A DNA stretch of 64,000 bases. It comes from Bog-756 sp963824645. Lineage in GTDB: Bacteria > Actinomycetota > Acidimicrobiia > Acidimicrobiales > RAAP-2. This document shows positions 8,643-17,218 of this stretch, one piece after another (position 1 is the stretch's first letter; every line of letters starts with the position of its first letter). The position numbers and the translations under genes were made by a program. Where the stretch lies: NCBI GenBank assembly GCA_963824645.1, contig CAWGQC010000009.1, positions 248,001 through 312,000 on the forward strand, written 5' to 3'. The notes beneath the pieces were generated by a model, which saw only the letters and a list, made by a program, of their open reading frames with translations, ran no database searches and had not been told where the DNA came from.

Positions 8643-9077
8643 GTGCGCACTGTTCTCGTGGCTAGCGACGCCCCCTCGGTAAGAGCTGAGGTCAAGGCCA
8701 TCGCTCGGACACCGGACGTAACCGTCGTCGAAGCCCGATCCGGCCCGGCGGTCATGGCCAGCGTGGCCGAGTCGGAGCCCAATTTGGTGGTGGTGGACCT
8801 CCAGATGGGAAACATGGGGGGCATGGCGGTGTGCCTCGAGCTCCGTCTCGAGGCCTCCTACGGCAAGCTCGGTCATATTCCCGTGCTCATGCTCCTCGAT
8901 CGCCGTCCGGACGTTTTTCTGGCCCGCCGCTCGGGGGCCGAAGGGTGGGTGGTCAAGCCACTCGATCCCATCAGACTGCGCCGGGCCATCACCGCTCTCC
9001 TCGACGGAGGCACCTACTACGACGAGTCCTACCAACCTCTCTCCGTCGTGTCCACACCCGTCCACGCCGGCACCTGA
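8643..9077 (+). CDS. Single-domain response-regulator receiver protein
   Basis: A 144-residue receiver domain with no output domain. The phosphoacceptor is D52 in VVVDLQMGNMGG, D9 belongs to the acidic pocket and the conserved lysine is in VVKPLD. The switch Thr/Ser expected after beta-4 is not evident (VLMLLDR), so phospho-switching may be atypical. Starts at GTG, ten bases after the BagB-type gene, and is followed 26 bp later by the CBS gene, so it may belong to the same transcript. No histidine kinase is in the window. Confidence 0.78.
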   Translation: MRTVLVASDAPSVRAEVKAIARTPDVTVVEARSGPAVMASVAESEPNLVVVDLQMGNMGGMAVCLELRLEASYGKLGHIPVLMLLDRRPDVFLARRSGAEGWVVKPLDPIRLRRAITALLDGGTYYDESYQPLSVVSTPVHAGT

Positions 9078-9103
9078 CGGCTCCCTAAGGGCGGCCCGCG
9101 TCC

Positions 9104-10084
9104 GTGTCCGTTTTCCGACGTAAGGACGACAACGAGGAGCACTCGTCGTCGGAGGGGCGGGCCGCGGGCATCGCCCGACGACGACGAACCGGCAGCGGTG
9201 GCCAGGCCGGCGCCCGAGCGGGTGAAGGTGGCGCTGACGCCCAGGAGCAGTTCATCATCGATGCGCTCCACGACCTTCACGACACGGTCGTTCGCGAGGT
9301 GATGACACCGCGGGTCGACGTGGTGGCGCTTTCGATTCCCCTCACCGTGGATGCCGTGAGCCGGGCCGTGCGCGAATCAGGGCATAGCTGCTTCCCGGTA
9401 TGTGGTGACGATCTCGACGACCTCATCGGCGTCCTCTTCGTCAATGACCTCTTCCGCGCCGGGTGGAAGGTGGGAGGGAATGGCGACGACAGCACGGCAA
9501 CGGTCGACTCGAAACCCGCCGGGGGAAACGCCCCGGTGCTGGTCAAGAGCCCCACCCGGCCCGCCCCCGACCCCATCGACATCTCGCGTCGGCTCCGTCA
9601 GCCCTTCCTGGTCCCCGAGTCGGGGTTGGTGCTCGAGGTACTGGCCGAGATGCGCCACCAACGCCGGGCCTTTGCCGTGGTGGTTGACGAGCACGGTGGC
9701 GTGGAGGGAGTTCTCACCGTCAAGGACCTGCTCGGCGCTCTGGTCGGGGATCTGCCCGACGAGTTCGATCCGGACGACGAACCCGAAGTGGTGCGGGTCG
9801 ACGGGAGCCGTTGGCTCCTCGACGGCCGGATGAGCGTCGACGATGTCAGGGACCGGCTCGAGATCACCGTGCCGGAAGGCGAATACGTGACTCTCGGGGG
9901 GTTCCTCTTCGACGCCTTCGGCCACATTCCCGAGGAGGGGGAGACGCTGGAAGCAGACGGCTGGGAGTTACGCATCACCGAGATGGACAAACGTCGTATC
10001 GCCAAAGTGGTGGCCAAACGCCTCCGTTCGCCCGAAGTCGAGCCGGACGGCGGCGGGGATGGCGGCGCCGACGCCAACGGGTGA
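9104..10084 (+). CDS. CBS-pair / CorC_HlyC-domain protein
   Basis: A 326-residue protein with a disordered, charged N-terminus (about 1-45), a CBS pair beginning VREVMTPRVDV and resuming after an insert at residues 125-160 (FAVVVDEHGG, VLTVKDLLGALVGDLPDEFD), and a C-terminal CorC_HlyC transporter-associated domain (EGEYVTLGGFLFDAFGHIPEEGE). The DUF21/CNNM membrane domain is absent, as in enterobacterial CorC, so this is probably a cytosolic nucleotide-sensing partner of an ion transporter encoded elsewhere. GTG start. The Gly/Pro insert inside the CBS pair is unusual. Confidence 0.82.
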   Translation: MSVFRRKDDNEEHSSSEGRAAGIARRRRTGSGGQAGARAGEGGADAQEQFIIDALHDLHDTVVREVMTPRVDVVALSIPLTVDAVSRAVRESGHSCFPVCGDDLDDLIGVLFVNDLFRAGWKVGGNGDDSTATVDSKPAGGNAPVLVKSPTRPAPDPIDISRRLRQPFLVPESGLVLEVLAEMRHQRRAFAVVVDEHGGVEGVLTVKDLLGALVGDLPDEFDPDDEPEVVRVDGSRWLLDGRMSVDDVRDRLEITVPEGEYVTLGGFLFDAFGHIPEEGETLEADGWELRITEMDKRRIAKVVAKRLRSPEVEPDGGGDGGADANG

Positions 10085-10206
10085 GCAAACCCCACCCCGA
10101 TCAATCCGCCGACCCAAAATCCCTGCCCAGCCCCGCGAAAATCGGGCGGATAGCAGTCCGATAGAGTCTCGCAGGTCAGAGCCGGTGTTCCTACCCGGCT
10201 CCACGA

Positions 10207-10284
10207 CGGGCTGTGGCGCAGTTTGGTTAGCGCGCTGCGTTCGGGACGCAGAGGTCCCCGGTTCAAATCCGGGCAGCCCGACCA
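10207..10284 (+). tRNA. tRNA-Pro (anticodon CGG)
   Basis: Full cloverleaf: acceptor stem CGGGCTG pairs with CAGCCCG, the anticodon stem is CTGCG/CGCAG with loop TTCGGGA (anticodon CGG, reading CCG), and the T-arm contains GTTCAAATCC. The terminal CCA is encoded (10282-10284). Confidence 0.95.
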
Positions 10285-10596
10285 CAGAAGGTGCAGGTCA
10301 GAACCGTGACTGGCACCGAGGACACCTCGGCGTGGTGGGCCCGGCCCGGCCCAGTCCCGGCCGGTGCCGGCGGTAGGTGGGCCTCCCTTCCGCCGATCGA
10401 TCTCACGATCATGGCAATGGCCGTGCGACCAGAGGCAGACGCCCCCTGCCCGCCAGTGCCTCATCGGGCCATCGTCGCATTCGGGCTCCTCGGGCCATGG
10501 ATCGTCAAGCCCTCATCGGGACCATGGAAGTGACGGCCTGGAGGGTGCCGGGGGGCTGACCTCTCGGATTCACGTATACCGGTCGAGGGAAGACCG
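10285..10596. other. Gap of 312 bp with no recognised gene
   Basis: Between tRNA-Pro and the methyltransferase. Short open frames are present but none has both a ribosome site and protein-like composition. A GAGGGAAG ribosome site closes the region, directly before the methyltransferase start. Confidence 0.4.
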
Positions 10597-11418
10597 ATGA
10601 CCGCCGCCCCCTCGGATCGTTGCCGTCGTGACTGTGCAAACCTCTTGTGCGTGGCTGTCTACGACAACGTGGCCGAGTGTTATGACGCCTCGAGAGGCGG
10701 GGAACAACGTGGGGCCGATTTTGCCGACCACCTCGACGCTCGACTGCCCGCCGGTGAGGGACCGATACTCGAAGTCGGCGTAGGAACGGGGGTCGTTTCG
10801 CTGGGGTTGGTCCGCCGTGGACGGTCGGTCATCGGCATTGATATTGCGGCAGCCATGTTGGGCCGCGCCCACAGTCGACTTGGTCCGGTCCTTGTCCAGG
10901 GAGACGCCAGGCACCTTCCCTACGGCGATGGGTCGATACCGTACGCTTTTTCGGTCTGGGTCGTCCATGCCATCGATCCGCCCGAGGCACTCTTCTCCGA
11001 GGTGTTCCGCGTCCTACGCCCCGGGGGCCGGTATCTGGTCTGCCCCACCAATCGGACCCCGGATGACGACCCCATCGCGTCAATTCTCGGCGCCATGTTC
11101 CACAGGGCCAGCCAGCTTCACCCGACATGGAGTCAGAACCCGGTCAATGTGGCGGACATCATGGCCTGGGGAGGAAGCGTGGGATTCGAGGGCCGTGTCG
11201 AGACGTTTGCGAGGAGGCCGTGGGAGACCACATCGAGGGAAGCGGTCGATTCGATACGTCGCCGAGTGTGGCCAGCTCTCCAGGGACTGGACGAATCGAC
11301 CTTTGACACGATAACCGCACCAGCGCTCGAGGCTCTGCGCTCGCTTCCCGACGGGCGCATCGCCCAACATGCCGAAGTGGACATTGCCGTCCTCTCTGTT
11401 CCGACGGCACGGACGTGA
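10597..11418 (+). CDS. Class I SAM-dependent methyltransferase
   Basis: A 273-residue methyltransferase of the Methyltransf_11/25 type. Motif I is LEVGVGTGVVSLGL, the acidic end of beta-2 is IGIDIAAAML, motif II lies near QGDARHLPYGDGSIPYAF, and FRVLRPGGRYLV is the post-motif strand. An ATG at 10597 has GAGGGAAG in front, but a GTG at 10651 (VAVYDNVAECYD) matches the usual beginning of the family better, so the first 18 residues are doubtful. Monocistronic by spacing. Substrate unknown. Confidence 0.82.
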   Translation: MTAAPSDRCRRDCANLLCVAVYDNVAECYDASRGGEQRGADFADHLDARLPAGEGPILEVGVGTGVVSLGLVRRGRSVIGIDIAAAMLGRAHSRLGPVLVQGDARHLPYGDGSIPYAFSVWVVHAIDPPEALFSEVFRVLRPGGRYLVCPTNRTPDDDPIASILGAMFHRASQLHPTWSQNPVNVADIMAWGGSVGFEGRVETFARRPWETTSREAVDSIRRRVWPALQGLDESTFDTITAPALEALRSLPDGRIAQHAEVDIAVLSVPTART

Positions 11419-11489
11419 CGCATGACCGAAGGAGCGGCACGGGGCGGCGCCTGCATGATACAGAGTGCCGTTCCGGATGCACAGGTCCG

Positions 11490-11930
11490 TCAACTGTTCC
11501 CGAGCTTGGCATCGAGGGCATCGATTCGATCGGCTAGGTCCTTCAGTCCGCCCTTGGTGTGGATGTCCAGCCGATCGAGAATCTGCACCGTGTCGTCGTA
11601 GGTGTGTTCGGACCGAATGTCGCTGGCCTCGCTCTGGACATTCTGTCCGACCATGATCACGGACAACAGCACCAATTGAAGAAACGTCTGGGCTATCCAG
11701 GCGATGATGCCTTCGCCACCAGGCTTGAGCGCTGGTCGCAATCCGATCAGAGCGAGCAGGGCGAAAACATAGGCACACCACATCGATCCGACGATGTTGG
11801 TGAGAAAGACGGCGATCTTGGCATTGACGCCATCGGCTCGCTTGATTTGACCCCGCAACCCGCGGATACTGATGGCCTTACCGATGATGTGATGGGCCTT
11901 CACCGGGCCCGGTGGTTGGTCAGCGCTCAT
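11490..11930 (-). CDS. DUF1003-like membrane protein
   Basis: A 146-residue protein with two transmembrane helices (about residues 38-65 and 78-100) separated by a short Pro/Gly loop, then a hydrophilic C-terminal helix (DTVQILDRLDIHTKGGLKDL) that could form a coiled coil. The pattern of the second helix followed by VGQNVQSE resembles DUF1003 proteins, which usually show SQNRQ there. Function of the family is unknown. ATG start; single gene. Confidence 0.6.
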   Translation of the reverse strand: MSADQPPGPVKAHHIIGKAISIRGLRGQIKRADGVNAKIAVFLTNIVGSMWCAYVFALLALIGLRPALKPGGEGIIAWIAQTFLQLVLLSVIMVGQNVQSEASDIRSEHTYDDTVQILDRLDIHTKGGLKDLADRIDALDAKLGNS

Positions 11931-12200
11931 TCTGCTCTCTCCTTATTGGGCGAACTGGTTAGGCGAACTTCGAGCATGGCACCGGGCCAACGAGAGAGGG
12001 TGACTTTGAGCGTTCATGGCCCGTCGGTCCAGGACGCCCGCATGGGGCCACCTGCGAGAAGATCGGCGTCAGACGACAGAGCGACTCGGCGTGGCCGGGT
12101 CCCCCTGGCGGTAAGGCGCTCCTGAAAGGCGAGTCGGCGGCTGTCCGGCGGCGACAGCTCGGCGGATGTCTAGGATCCCGAAGGACAAAGGAGGTCCGCC

Positions 12201-13166
12201 ATGGACATGGAGTACCGACGACTGGGAAAGTCCGGCCTCAAAGTGAGTGTGCTGTCGTTCGGCTCTTGGGTCACCTTCGGGCCTCAGCTGTCCGGCGGCC
12301 CGGCCGAGGATTGTCTGGCCGCGGCCTACGACTCCGGCGTCAATTTCTTCGACAACGCCGAGGCCTACTCGGCCGGCGAGTCCGAGCGCATCATGGGCGA
12401 GGCCATCGCCGCCCTGGGATGGCCGCGCCACAGCTACGTGCTGTCGACCAAACTCTTCTGGGGGATCCACCCCGACGTCAACATGCGCAACACTCTCAAT
12501 CGGAAGTACCTCCTTCAGGCCATCGACGGTTCGCTGGAGCGCTTCGGACTCGATTTCGTCGATCTGGTGTACTGCCACCGTCCTGATCCCGAGACTCCCA
12601 TCGAAGAGACCGTGTGGGCTCTGTCCGACATCATCGACCAGGGGAAGGCCCATTACTGGGGAACCTCCGAGTGGTCGGCCGAGGCCATACGCGAAGCCTG
12701 GGACATCGCTGACCGTCACAGTTTGCACAAACCGGTGGTGGAGCAACCCCAGTACAACCTGTTTTGGAGAGACCGCGTGGAAAAGGAGTATGCACCGCTC
12801 TACGACGGGATCGGCCTCGGACTGACCACGTGGAGCCCACTGAGCTCGGGTCTACTCACGGGCAAATACCTGGACGGGGTGCCGGACGGATCGCGAGCCA
12901 CCCTTCCCGGTTACGAGTGGCTCCGCAACCTCTTGACCGATCCGGACCGCAACGCCTCGGTGCGCTCAATGGAATCGATCGCCAAGGAACTCGACTGCAC
13001 CCTGGCGCAGCTGGCCATCGCCTGGTGTGCCAAAAACCCGCACGTTTCATCGGTTATCACCGGGGCCAGCCGGGTGGAACAGGTGGAGGAGAACCTGGCC
13101 GCCCTCGATGTGCTGTCCCGGCTGACCGAAGAGGTGATGGGTCGCATCGAGGCGACCATCACCTGA
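12201..13166 (+). CDS. Aldo/keto reductase (KCNAB-like)
   Basis: A 321-residue NADP-dependent oxidoreductase with a TIM-barrel fold. The catalytic tetrad is visible: Asp and Tyr in FFDNAEAYSAGESE, Lys in LSTKLFW and His in VYCHRPDP. The cofactor-binding C-terminus includes WSPLSSGLLTGKY and ITGASRVEQVEENL. Similarity to the voltage-gated potassium-channel beta-subunit branch is suggested by YWGTSEWSAEAI. A strong AAAGGAGGT ribosome site precedes the ATG. Monocistronic. Physiological aldehyde or ketone substrate unknown. Confidence 0.92.
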   Translation: MDMEYRRLGKSGLKVSVLSFGSWVTFGPQLSGGPAEDCLAAAYDSGVNFFDNAEAYSAGESERIMGEAIAALGWPRHSYVLSTKLFWGIHPDVNMRNTLNRKYLLQAIDGSLERFGLDFVDLVYCHRPDPETPIEETVWALSDIIDQGKAHYWGTSEWSAEAIREAWDIADRHSLHKPVVEQPQYNLFWRDRVEKEYAPLYDGIGLGLTTWSPLSSGLLTGKYLDGVPDGSRATLPGYEWLRNLLTDPDRNASVRSMESIAKELDCTLAQLAIAWCAKNPHVSSVITGASRVEQVEENLAALDVLSRLTEEVMGRIEATIT

Positions 13167-13199
13167 CCGGCATCGTGGTCACACCTGCTCCGCCGATCC

Positions 13200-13730
13200 T
13201 CACACCTGATCGGGAGCCGGTCGGTCCGTCGGCTGACCGCGAGCCGGGGCCGGGATGGCCGGGCGAGGACCGAGACGGGCCGCTTCGATTACCTGCCGGT
13301 TGACCGAACGGGCCAGGTAGAGCGAAAAGATAGCCGCCGGGATCTCGACCAGGGCGGCAAGGACCATGGCCTCGAAAACCTGACTCCGGTTCCCCGACGT
13401 GGTTATGTCGAACCAGGCGTCGACGAAGAGGAGCGTGGCCGTGGCCGTGGCCGGCAGCTGGACGCGGGGGTCGACCCGAAAAGCCATGTAAGCGGTGCGG
13501 GCGATAGCGAAAACGAGAAGGAGGTCGAAGCCCACCCACGCGGCGCGGTAGTGAAGGTCGAACTGGCGGCGGGGCAGGGTCACCGCCAGAACACCGATCC
13601 AGGGCAGCAGGATGACGGCCGCACCGGCGTAAAACCAGGCCAACCGACGTGCTCTTCGACGCACCTCCGGAGGCGGGCCGAGCGGCTGCTCCGCGTCGTC
13701 CACCTGTGGACCAGGTTTGTCGCTGTCCAT
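13200..13730 (-). CDS. Four-helix membrane protein of unknown function
   Basis: A 176-residue protein starting at MDSDKPGPQ (ATG at 13730; an earlier start would add residues of non-coding character). After a hydrophilic N-terminus there are four predicted transmembrane helices (about residues 34-55, 66-84, 97-112 and 121-142), and a Pro-rich C-terminal tail. I do not recognise a named family; similar proteins are common in actinobacteria. It is convergent with the aldo/keto reductase and 49 bp downstream of ppk1 on the opposite side of the same strand. Confidence 0.6.
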   Translation of the reverse strand: MDSDKPGPQVDDAEQPLGPPPEVRRRARRLAWFYAGAAVILLPWIGVLAVTLPRRQFDLHYRAAWVGFDLLLVFAIARTAYMAFRVDPRVQLPATATATLLFVDAWFDITTSGNRSQVFEAMVLAALVEIPAAIFSLYLARSVNRQVIEAARLGPRPAIPAPARGQPTDRPAPDQV

Positions 13731-13779
13731 CGCCACCAGCCTAGACAGAACCGCCCCAGGCACCAGCCGCTGCCGCGGC

Positions 13780-15906
13780 TCACGAGGGAACGGCGCGGCT
13801 CCTTCGGGTCTCGTCGGTCACTGCACTCCGCTCGAGTGCTTCCCTCTCAAGGGCTACTTGGGTGGCCAGTCCGACAACGGTGGGCACCCGGTGCCATTGC
13901 CCGCCTGCGTCCAGCGACCACGATTGGCTGTCGTCCGACAAGTTGAGCCCGATGATCTGTTCGAGCTGGGCCACGGCCTCGGGGTCGGCCACCGGGATCA
14001 TAGCTTCGACCCGACGGTCCAAGTTCCTCCGGCGCAGATCTGCGGACCCGATGTAGTACGTGGCCGGGCGACCGGCGGCCCCCCCGAAGCGGAGAATCCG
14101 CGAGTGCTCGAGGAAACGTCCGACGATGGAACGAACGTGGATGGTCTCGGACAGACCCGGAATGCCCGGTCGCAGGCAGCAGATGCCGCGGATGATGAGG
14201 TCGATGGGGACGCCGGCCTGCGATGCCCGGTAGAGAGCGTCCATGACCGCCACGTCATCGAGACCGTTGACCTTGATGGCAATGCGGCCATCGGGACCGG
14301 CCTTGGCTTCGGCCTCGATGCACTCCAGGACCCGGTCGCGGATCCCTCCGGGTGAGGTCACCAGCTCTTGGTAGTGCGGTGGTTGACTGAAGCCGGTGAT
14401 GTAGTTGAAGAAACGGGTCACGTCCGCCCCGAGTGCGGGTCGTGATGACAACACACCCAGATCCTCGTACATGCGGGCCGTCTTCGGGTTGTAGTTTCCG
14501 GTGCCGACGTGGCAGTAGAGCCGCACTGCGGCTCCCTCCTGCCGCACCACCAGAGTGGTCTTGGCGTGGGTCTTGAGCCCCATCAGACCATAGATGACGT
14601 GAGCTCCCGCCTCCTCTAGGGCACGGGCCCACCCGATATTGGCCTCCTCGTCGAAGCGGGCGGTCACCTCAACCAATACCGCCACCTGTTTGCCATGTTC
14701 GGCCGCCCGCACCAGTGCTGCTACCACCGCACTGTCACCTGACGTCCGGTAGAGGCACTGCTTGATGGCCAACACATGGGGGTCGTCCGCCGCCTGGTTG
14801 ATCAGCTCCTCCACCGACGCCGAAAACGAGTCATAGGGGTGATGGACGAGGACATCCTGGTGGTCGAGAACCGAGAAGATGCTCACCCCTTCATCCCGCT
14901 CGACGGCGGCGAAGGCGGGAGGTATCAGAGGGGTCCACGGTTGATCGTGCAGTTCGGGGCGATCGAGGGCGTGAATGGCCCATAGGCATTCGAGACCCAG
15001 CGGACCGGAGAACCGGTAGACATCGTCGCGACCCAGACCCAACTCCTCGGTCAAGCGCTCGACCGGCCCCTCCGATGTTCTCGTGTCGATCTCTAGCCGC
15101 ACCACGGGCAGGAAACGCCGACGCCGGAGCTCTTCTTGGAGAGCGAGCAGGAGATCATCGGCGGCGTCATCGTCGAGGGCCAGGTCGGCGTCGCGGGTCA
15201 CCCGGAAGATGCAGGGAGCGCCGACATCCATGCCGGGAAAGAGCTCGTCTATGAATGCGACCAGAATCTGCTCGAGTGGGACGAACCGCTGGCCCCCACT
15301 CAAGGGAAGGAGGCGTGACACGTTAGGTGGCACTTTGACCCGGGCGAAGCGCGAAGCACCGTCCTTCCGGTTGCGCACTTCGACCCCGACGTTGAGTGAA
15401 AGATTGGAGATGTAGGGAAACGGGTGGCTGGGATCGACGGTCAGTGGGGTGACCACCGGAAGGATCAACCTGTCAAAGACCTCGTGCAGTTCAGTCTGGT
15501 CCCTGGGGCCCAACGACTCCCAGTTGCACAGCTCGATCTCCTCGGCTTTGAGGGCAGGAACCAGCTCGTTGAGCAGGAGGGTCTCCTGCCGGCGCACCAT
15601 GCGCTCCAATGAGTCACGGACGTCACGGAGCAGCTGGTCAGGCGTACTGCCGTTGAGAGCCAGGCTTTTGATACCGGCTACGACCTGCCTTCTCAGCCCG
15701 GCTACCTGAACCTGGAAGAATTCGTCGATCCTTTCGCTGAACAGGACGAGGAACTTGACCCGCTCCAGCAGGGGAATGTCCAGGTCAGCCACCAGATCGA
15801 GCAGCCGGTCGTTGAAGTCGAGGTCAGAGAGCTGGCGGGCGAAGAAACGGTGGTCCGATGCGGATCCGACTTCGTCCCTCGGGCCCCGCGCCGAATCGAT
15901 GCTCAT
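13780..15906 (-). CDS. ppk1: Polyphosphate kinase 1
   Basis: A 708-residue enzyme that reversibly makes inorganic polyphosphate from ATP. All four PPK1 domains are present. The autophosphorylated histidine is in LKTHAKTT (about residue 447) and the second conserved histidine is in LEHSRILRF (about residue 600). Other family signatures are NWESLG, LYRTSGDS, GTGNYNPKTA and the TRFFNYITGF segment. Start at ATG 15906 (MSIDSARGPRDE). It is divergent from inorganic pyrophosphatase with 168 bp between the starts, so polyphosphate synthesis and pyrophosphate removal may share a control region. Confidence 0.95.
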   Translation of the reverse strand: MSIDSARGPRDEVGSASDHRFFARQLSDLDFNDRLLDLVADLDIPLLERVKFLVLFSERIDEFFQVQVAGLRRQVVAGIKSLALNGSTPDQLLRDVRDSLERMVRRQETLLLNELVPALKAEEIELCNWESLGPRDQTELHEVFDRLILPVVTPLTVDPSHPFPYISNLSLNVGVEVRNRKDGASRFARVKVPPNVSRLLPLSGGQRFVPLEQILVAFIDELFPGMDVGAPCIFRVTRDADLALDDDAADDLLLALQEELRRRRFLPVVRLEIDTRTSEGPVERLTEELGLGRDDVYRFSGPLGLECLWAIHALDRPELHDQPWTPLIPPAFAAVERDEGVSIFSVLDHQDVLVHHPYDSFSASVEELINQAADDPHVLAIKQCLYRTSGDSAVVAALVRAAEHGKQVAVLVEVTARFDEEANIGWARALEEAGAHVIYGLMGLKTHAKTTLVVRQEGAAVRLYCHVGTGNYNPKTARMYEDLGVLSSRPALGADVTRFFNYITGFSQPPHYQELVTSPGGIRDRVLECIEAEAKAGPDGRIAIKVNGLDDVAVMDALYRASQAGVPIDLIIRGICCLRPGIPGLSETIHVRSIVGRFLEHSRILRFGGAAGRPATYYIGSADLRRRNLDRRVEAMIPVADPEAVAQLEQIIGLNLSDDSQSWSLDAGGQWHRVPTVVGLATQVALEREALERSAVTDETRRSRAVPS

Positions 15907-16074
15907 CGGCCAACGATAGCAACCGGACCGGAACAACCGACCGGCTCCCGTTCCGCCGAGAAACCCCAAGGCAGCGCCCCGATCCCACCCGGTGCGTGGT
16001 CAGTGGTCCGGCTGTCATCCACCAGCTGCCTGTCGATAAAGATGAGCCACACCCCGAGACGAAAGGCCGCCCAG

Positions 16075-16575
16075 GTGAACACCGACCGAACGATCGACGT
16101 CATCGTCGAGATTCCGCGAGGAAGTCGCAACAAGTACGAGTACGACCACGAGCGCCACCTCATCCGGCTCGATCGACGCCTCTACTCCGCCACCTTCTAC
16201 CCTGCCGACTACGGGTTCGTGCCCGACACCCTGGCCGAAGACGGTGACCCGCTCGACGCCCTGGTCCTACTGGATGAGCCCACGTTCCCCGGCTGTCTGG
16301 TCGAGAGCCGTCCTGTCGGCATATTCAGGATGAGCGATGAGAAAGGCCCTGACTCCAAGATCATCGCCGTGGCTGTCGGCGATCCGATGTGGGAAGGGGT
16401 TACCGACATCGACGCACTCCCACCCCATCTGACGCTCGAGATTCCCCATTTCTTCGAGGTCTACAAGGATCTCGAACCGGGCAAGGCTACAGAAGTTGGG
16501 GGCTTCGACGGGGTGGCCGCGGCGTGGGAGGAGATCGACCGCTCGAAGGCACGGGCCAGGACGGCCAACTCCTGA
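16075..16575 (+). CDS. ppa: Inorganic pyrophosphatase (class I)
   Basis: A cytosolic 166-residue family I pyrophosphatase. VIVEIPRGSRNKYEYD is the N-terminal signature, YPADYGFVPDTLAEDGDPLDALVL contains the metal-binding aspartates (split here: the key run is DGDPLD), and HFFEVYKDLEPGK is the C-terminal conserved helix. I prefer the GTG at 16075 because GAAAGG lies at the right distance and the protein then begins like other Ppa proteins; an in-frame ATG at 16042 would add 11 residues. It ends one base short of the convergent SHOCT gene. Confidence 0.93.
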   Translation: MNTDRTIDVIVEIPRGSRNKYEYDHERHLIRLDRRLYSATFYPADYGFVPDTLAEDGDPLDALVLLDEPTFPGCLVESRPVGIFRMSDEKGPDSKIIAVAVGDPMWEGVTDIDALPPHLTLEIPHFFEVYKDLEPGKATEVGGFDGVAAAWEEIDRSKARARTANS

Positions 16576-16576
16576 A

Positions 16577-16846
16577 TCAGCCCAGGACCTTCGCCTTTTC
16601 GGAGGCGAACTCGGCATCGGTCAGCGCTCCCGAGGAATGGAGATCGGCCAGTTGCTTGAGTTGGGAGATGCGGTCAGTGGCGCCCTCAGCCGACGCTGCC
16701 GCGGGAGCGGGAGCAGGCTGGGGAGGGGCCTGGGCCCCCGCCGCCTGCTGCGCCTGGGCCCTGTTGGATCCAGCCTTGGCCCCCATATAGGCCACGCCCC
16801 CCACGGCGGCCATCCGCAGGAGCGGTCGTCTGCGTACGAACGGCAT
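16577..16846 (-). CDS. Small SHOCT-domain membrane protein
   Basis: An 89-residue protein with a basic N-terminus, a weak hydrophobic segment (MAAVGGVAYMGAKAG), an Ala/Pro/Gln linker and a C-terminal SHOCT motif (ISQLKQLADLHSSGALTDAE), which usually mediates oligomerisation or membrane-linked regulation. It sits eight bases downstream of the carboxymuconolactone-decarboxylase-like gene on the same strand, a likely operon. Confidence 0.75.
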   Translation of the reverse strand: MPFVRRRPLLRMAAVGGVAYMGAKAGSNRAQAQQAAGAQAPPQPAPAPAAASAEGATDRISQLKQLADLHSSGALTDAEFASEKAKVLG

Positions 16847-16854
16847 AGTTAGCC

Positions 16855-17196
16855 TCAGTCCTCTTCGGCGAGATCGATGCCGAGGGCGAAGGCGATCTCT
16901 GCCGCCGCCGAGACGATCCGGATGTTTCCCACCGTAGGGTTGAGGGCGACCAGCAGGCCCAGGATCTCCTCCGGTGTGACACCGGCATCGAGGGCGAACG
17001 CCACCTGAAACACATAGGAGGCCGGAGCGGCGTCGGCCGCGATCAGGGCAGCGATGTTGGCCAACGCATACGTCTTGGGGTCGAGGCCCGATGCCTCCAG
17101 ATTGTCGAGGCGAGCCTGGAACAGTCCTTCGAGGGCATTTGTGTCGTGCTGAGCGACACCAGTCAAGATGTCGCTGGTACCGGCGGAGACAGCCAT
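16855..17196 (-). CDS. Carboxymuconolactone decarboxylase-like (AhpD-fold) protein
   Basis: A 113-residue all-helical protein with the CMD pattern (LEASGLDPKTYALANIAALIAAD). The CxxC of AhpD-type peroxidases is absent, so peroxidase activity is not expected and the decarboxylase call is by fold only. The ATG at 17196 is chosen over a GTG at 17202 because AAAAGGAG ends five bases before the ATG, whereas the GTG overlaps that site. Probably co-transcribed with the SHOCT gene. Confidence 0.75.
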   Translation of the reverse strand: MAVSAGTSDILTGVAQHDTNALEGLFQARLDNLEASGLDPKTYALANIAALIAADAAPASYVFQVAFALDAGVTPEEILGLLVALNPTVGNIRIVSAAAEIAFALGIDLAEED

Positions 17197-17218
17197 TTTC
17201 ACTCCTTTTTTCGTGGAT

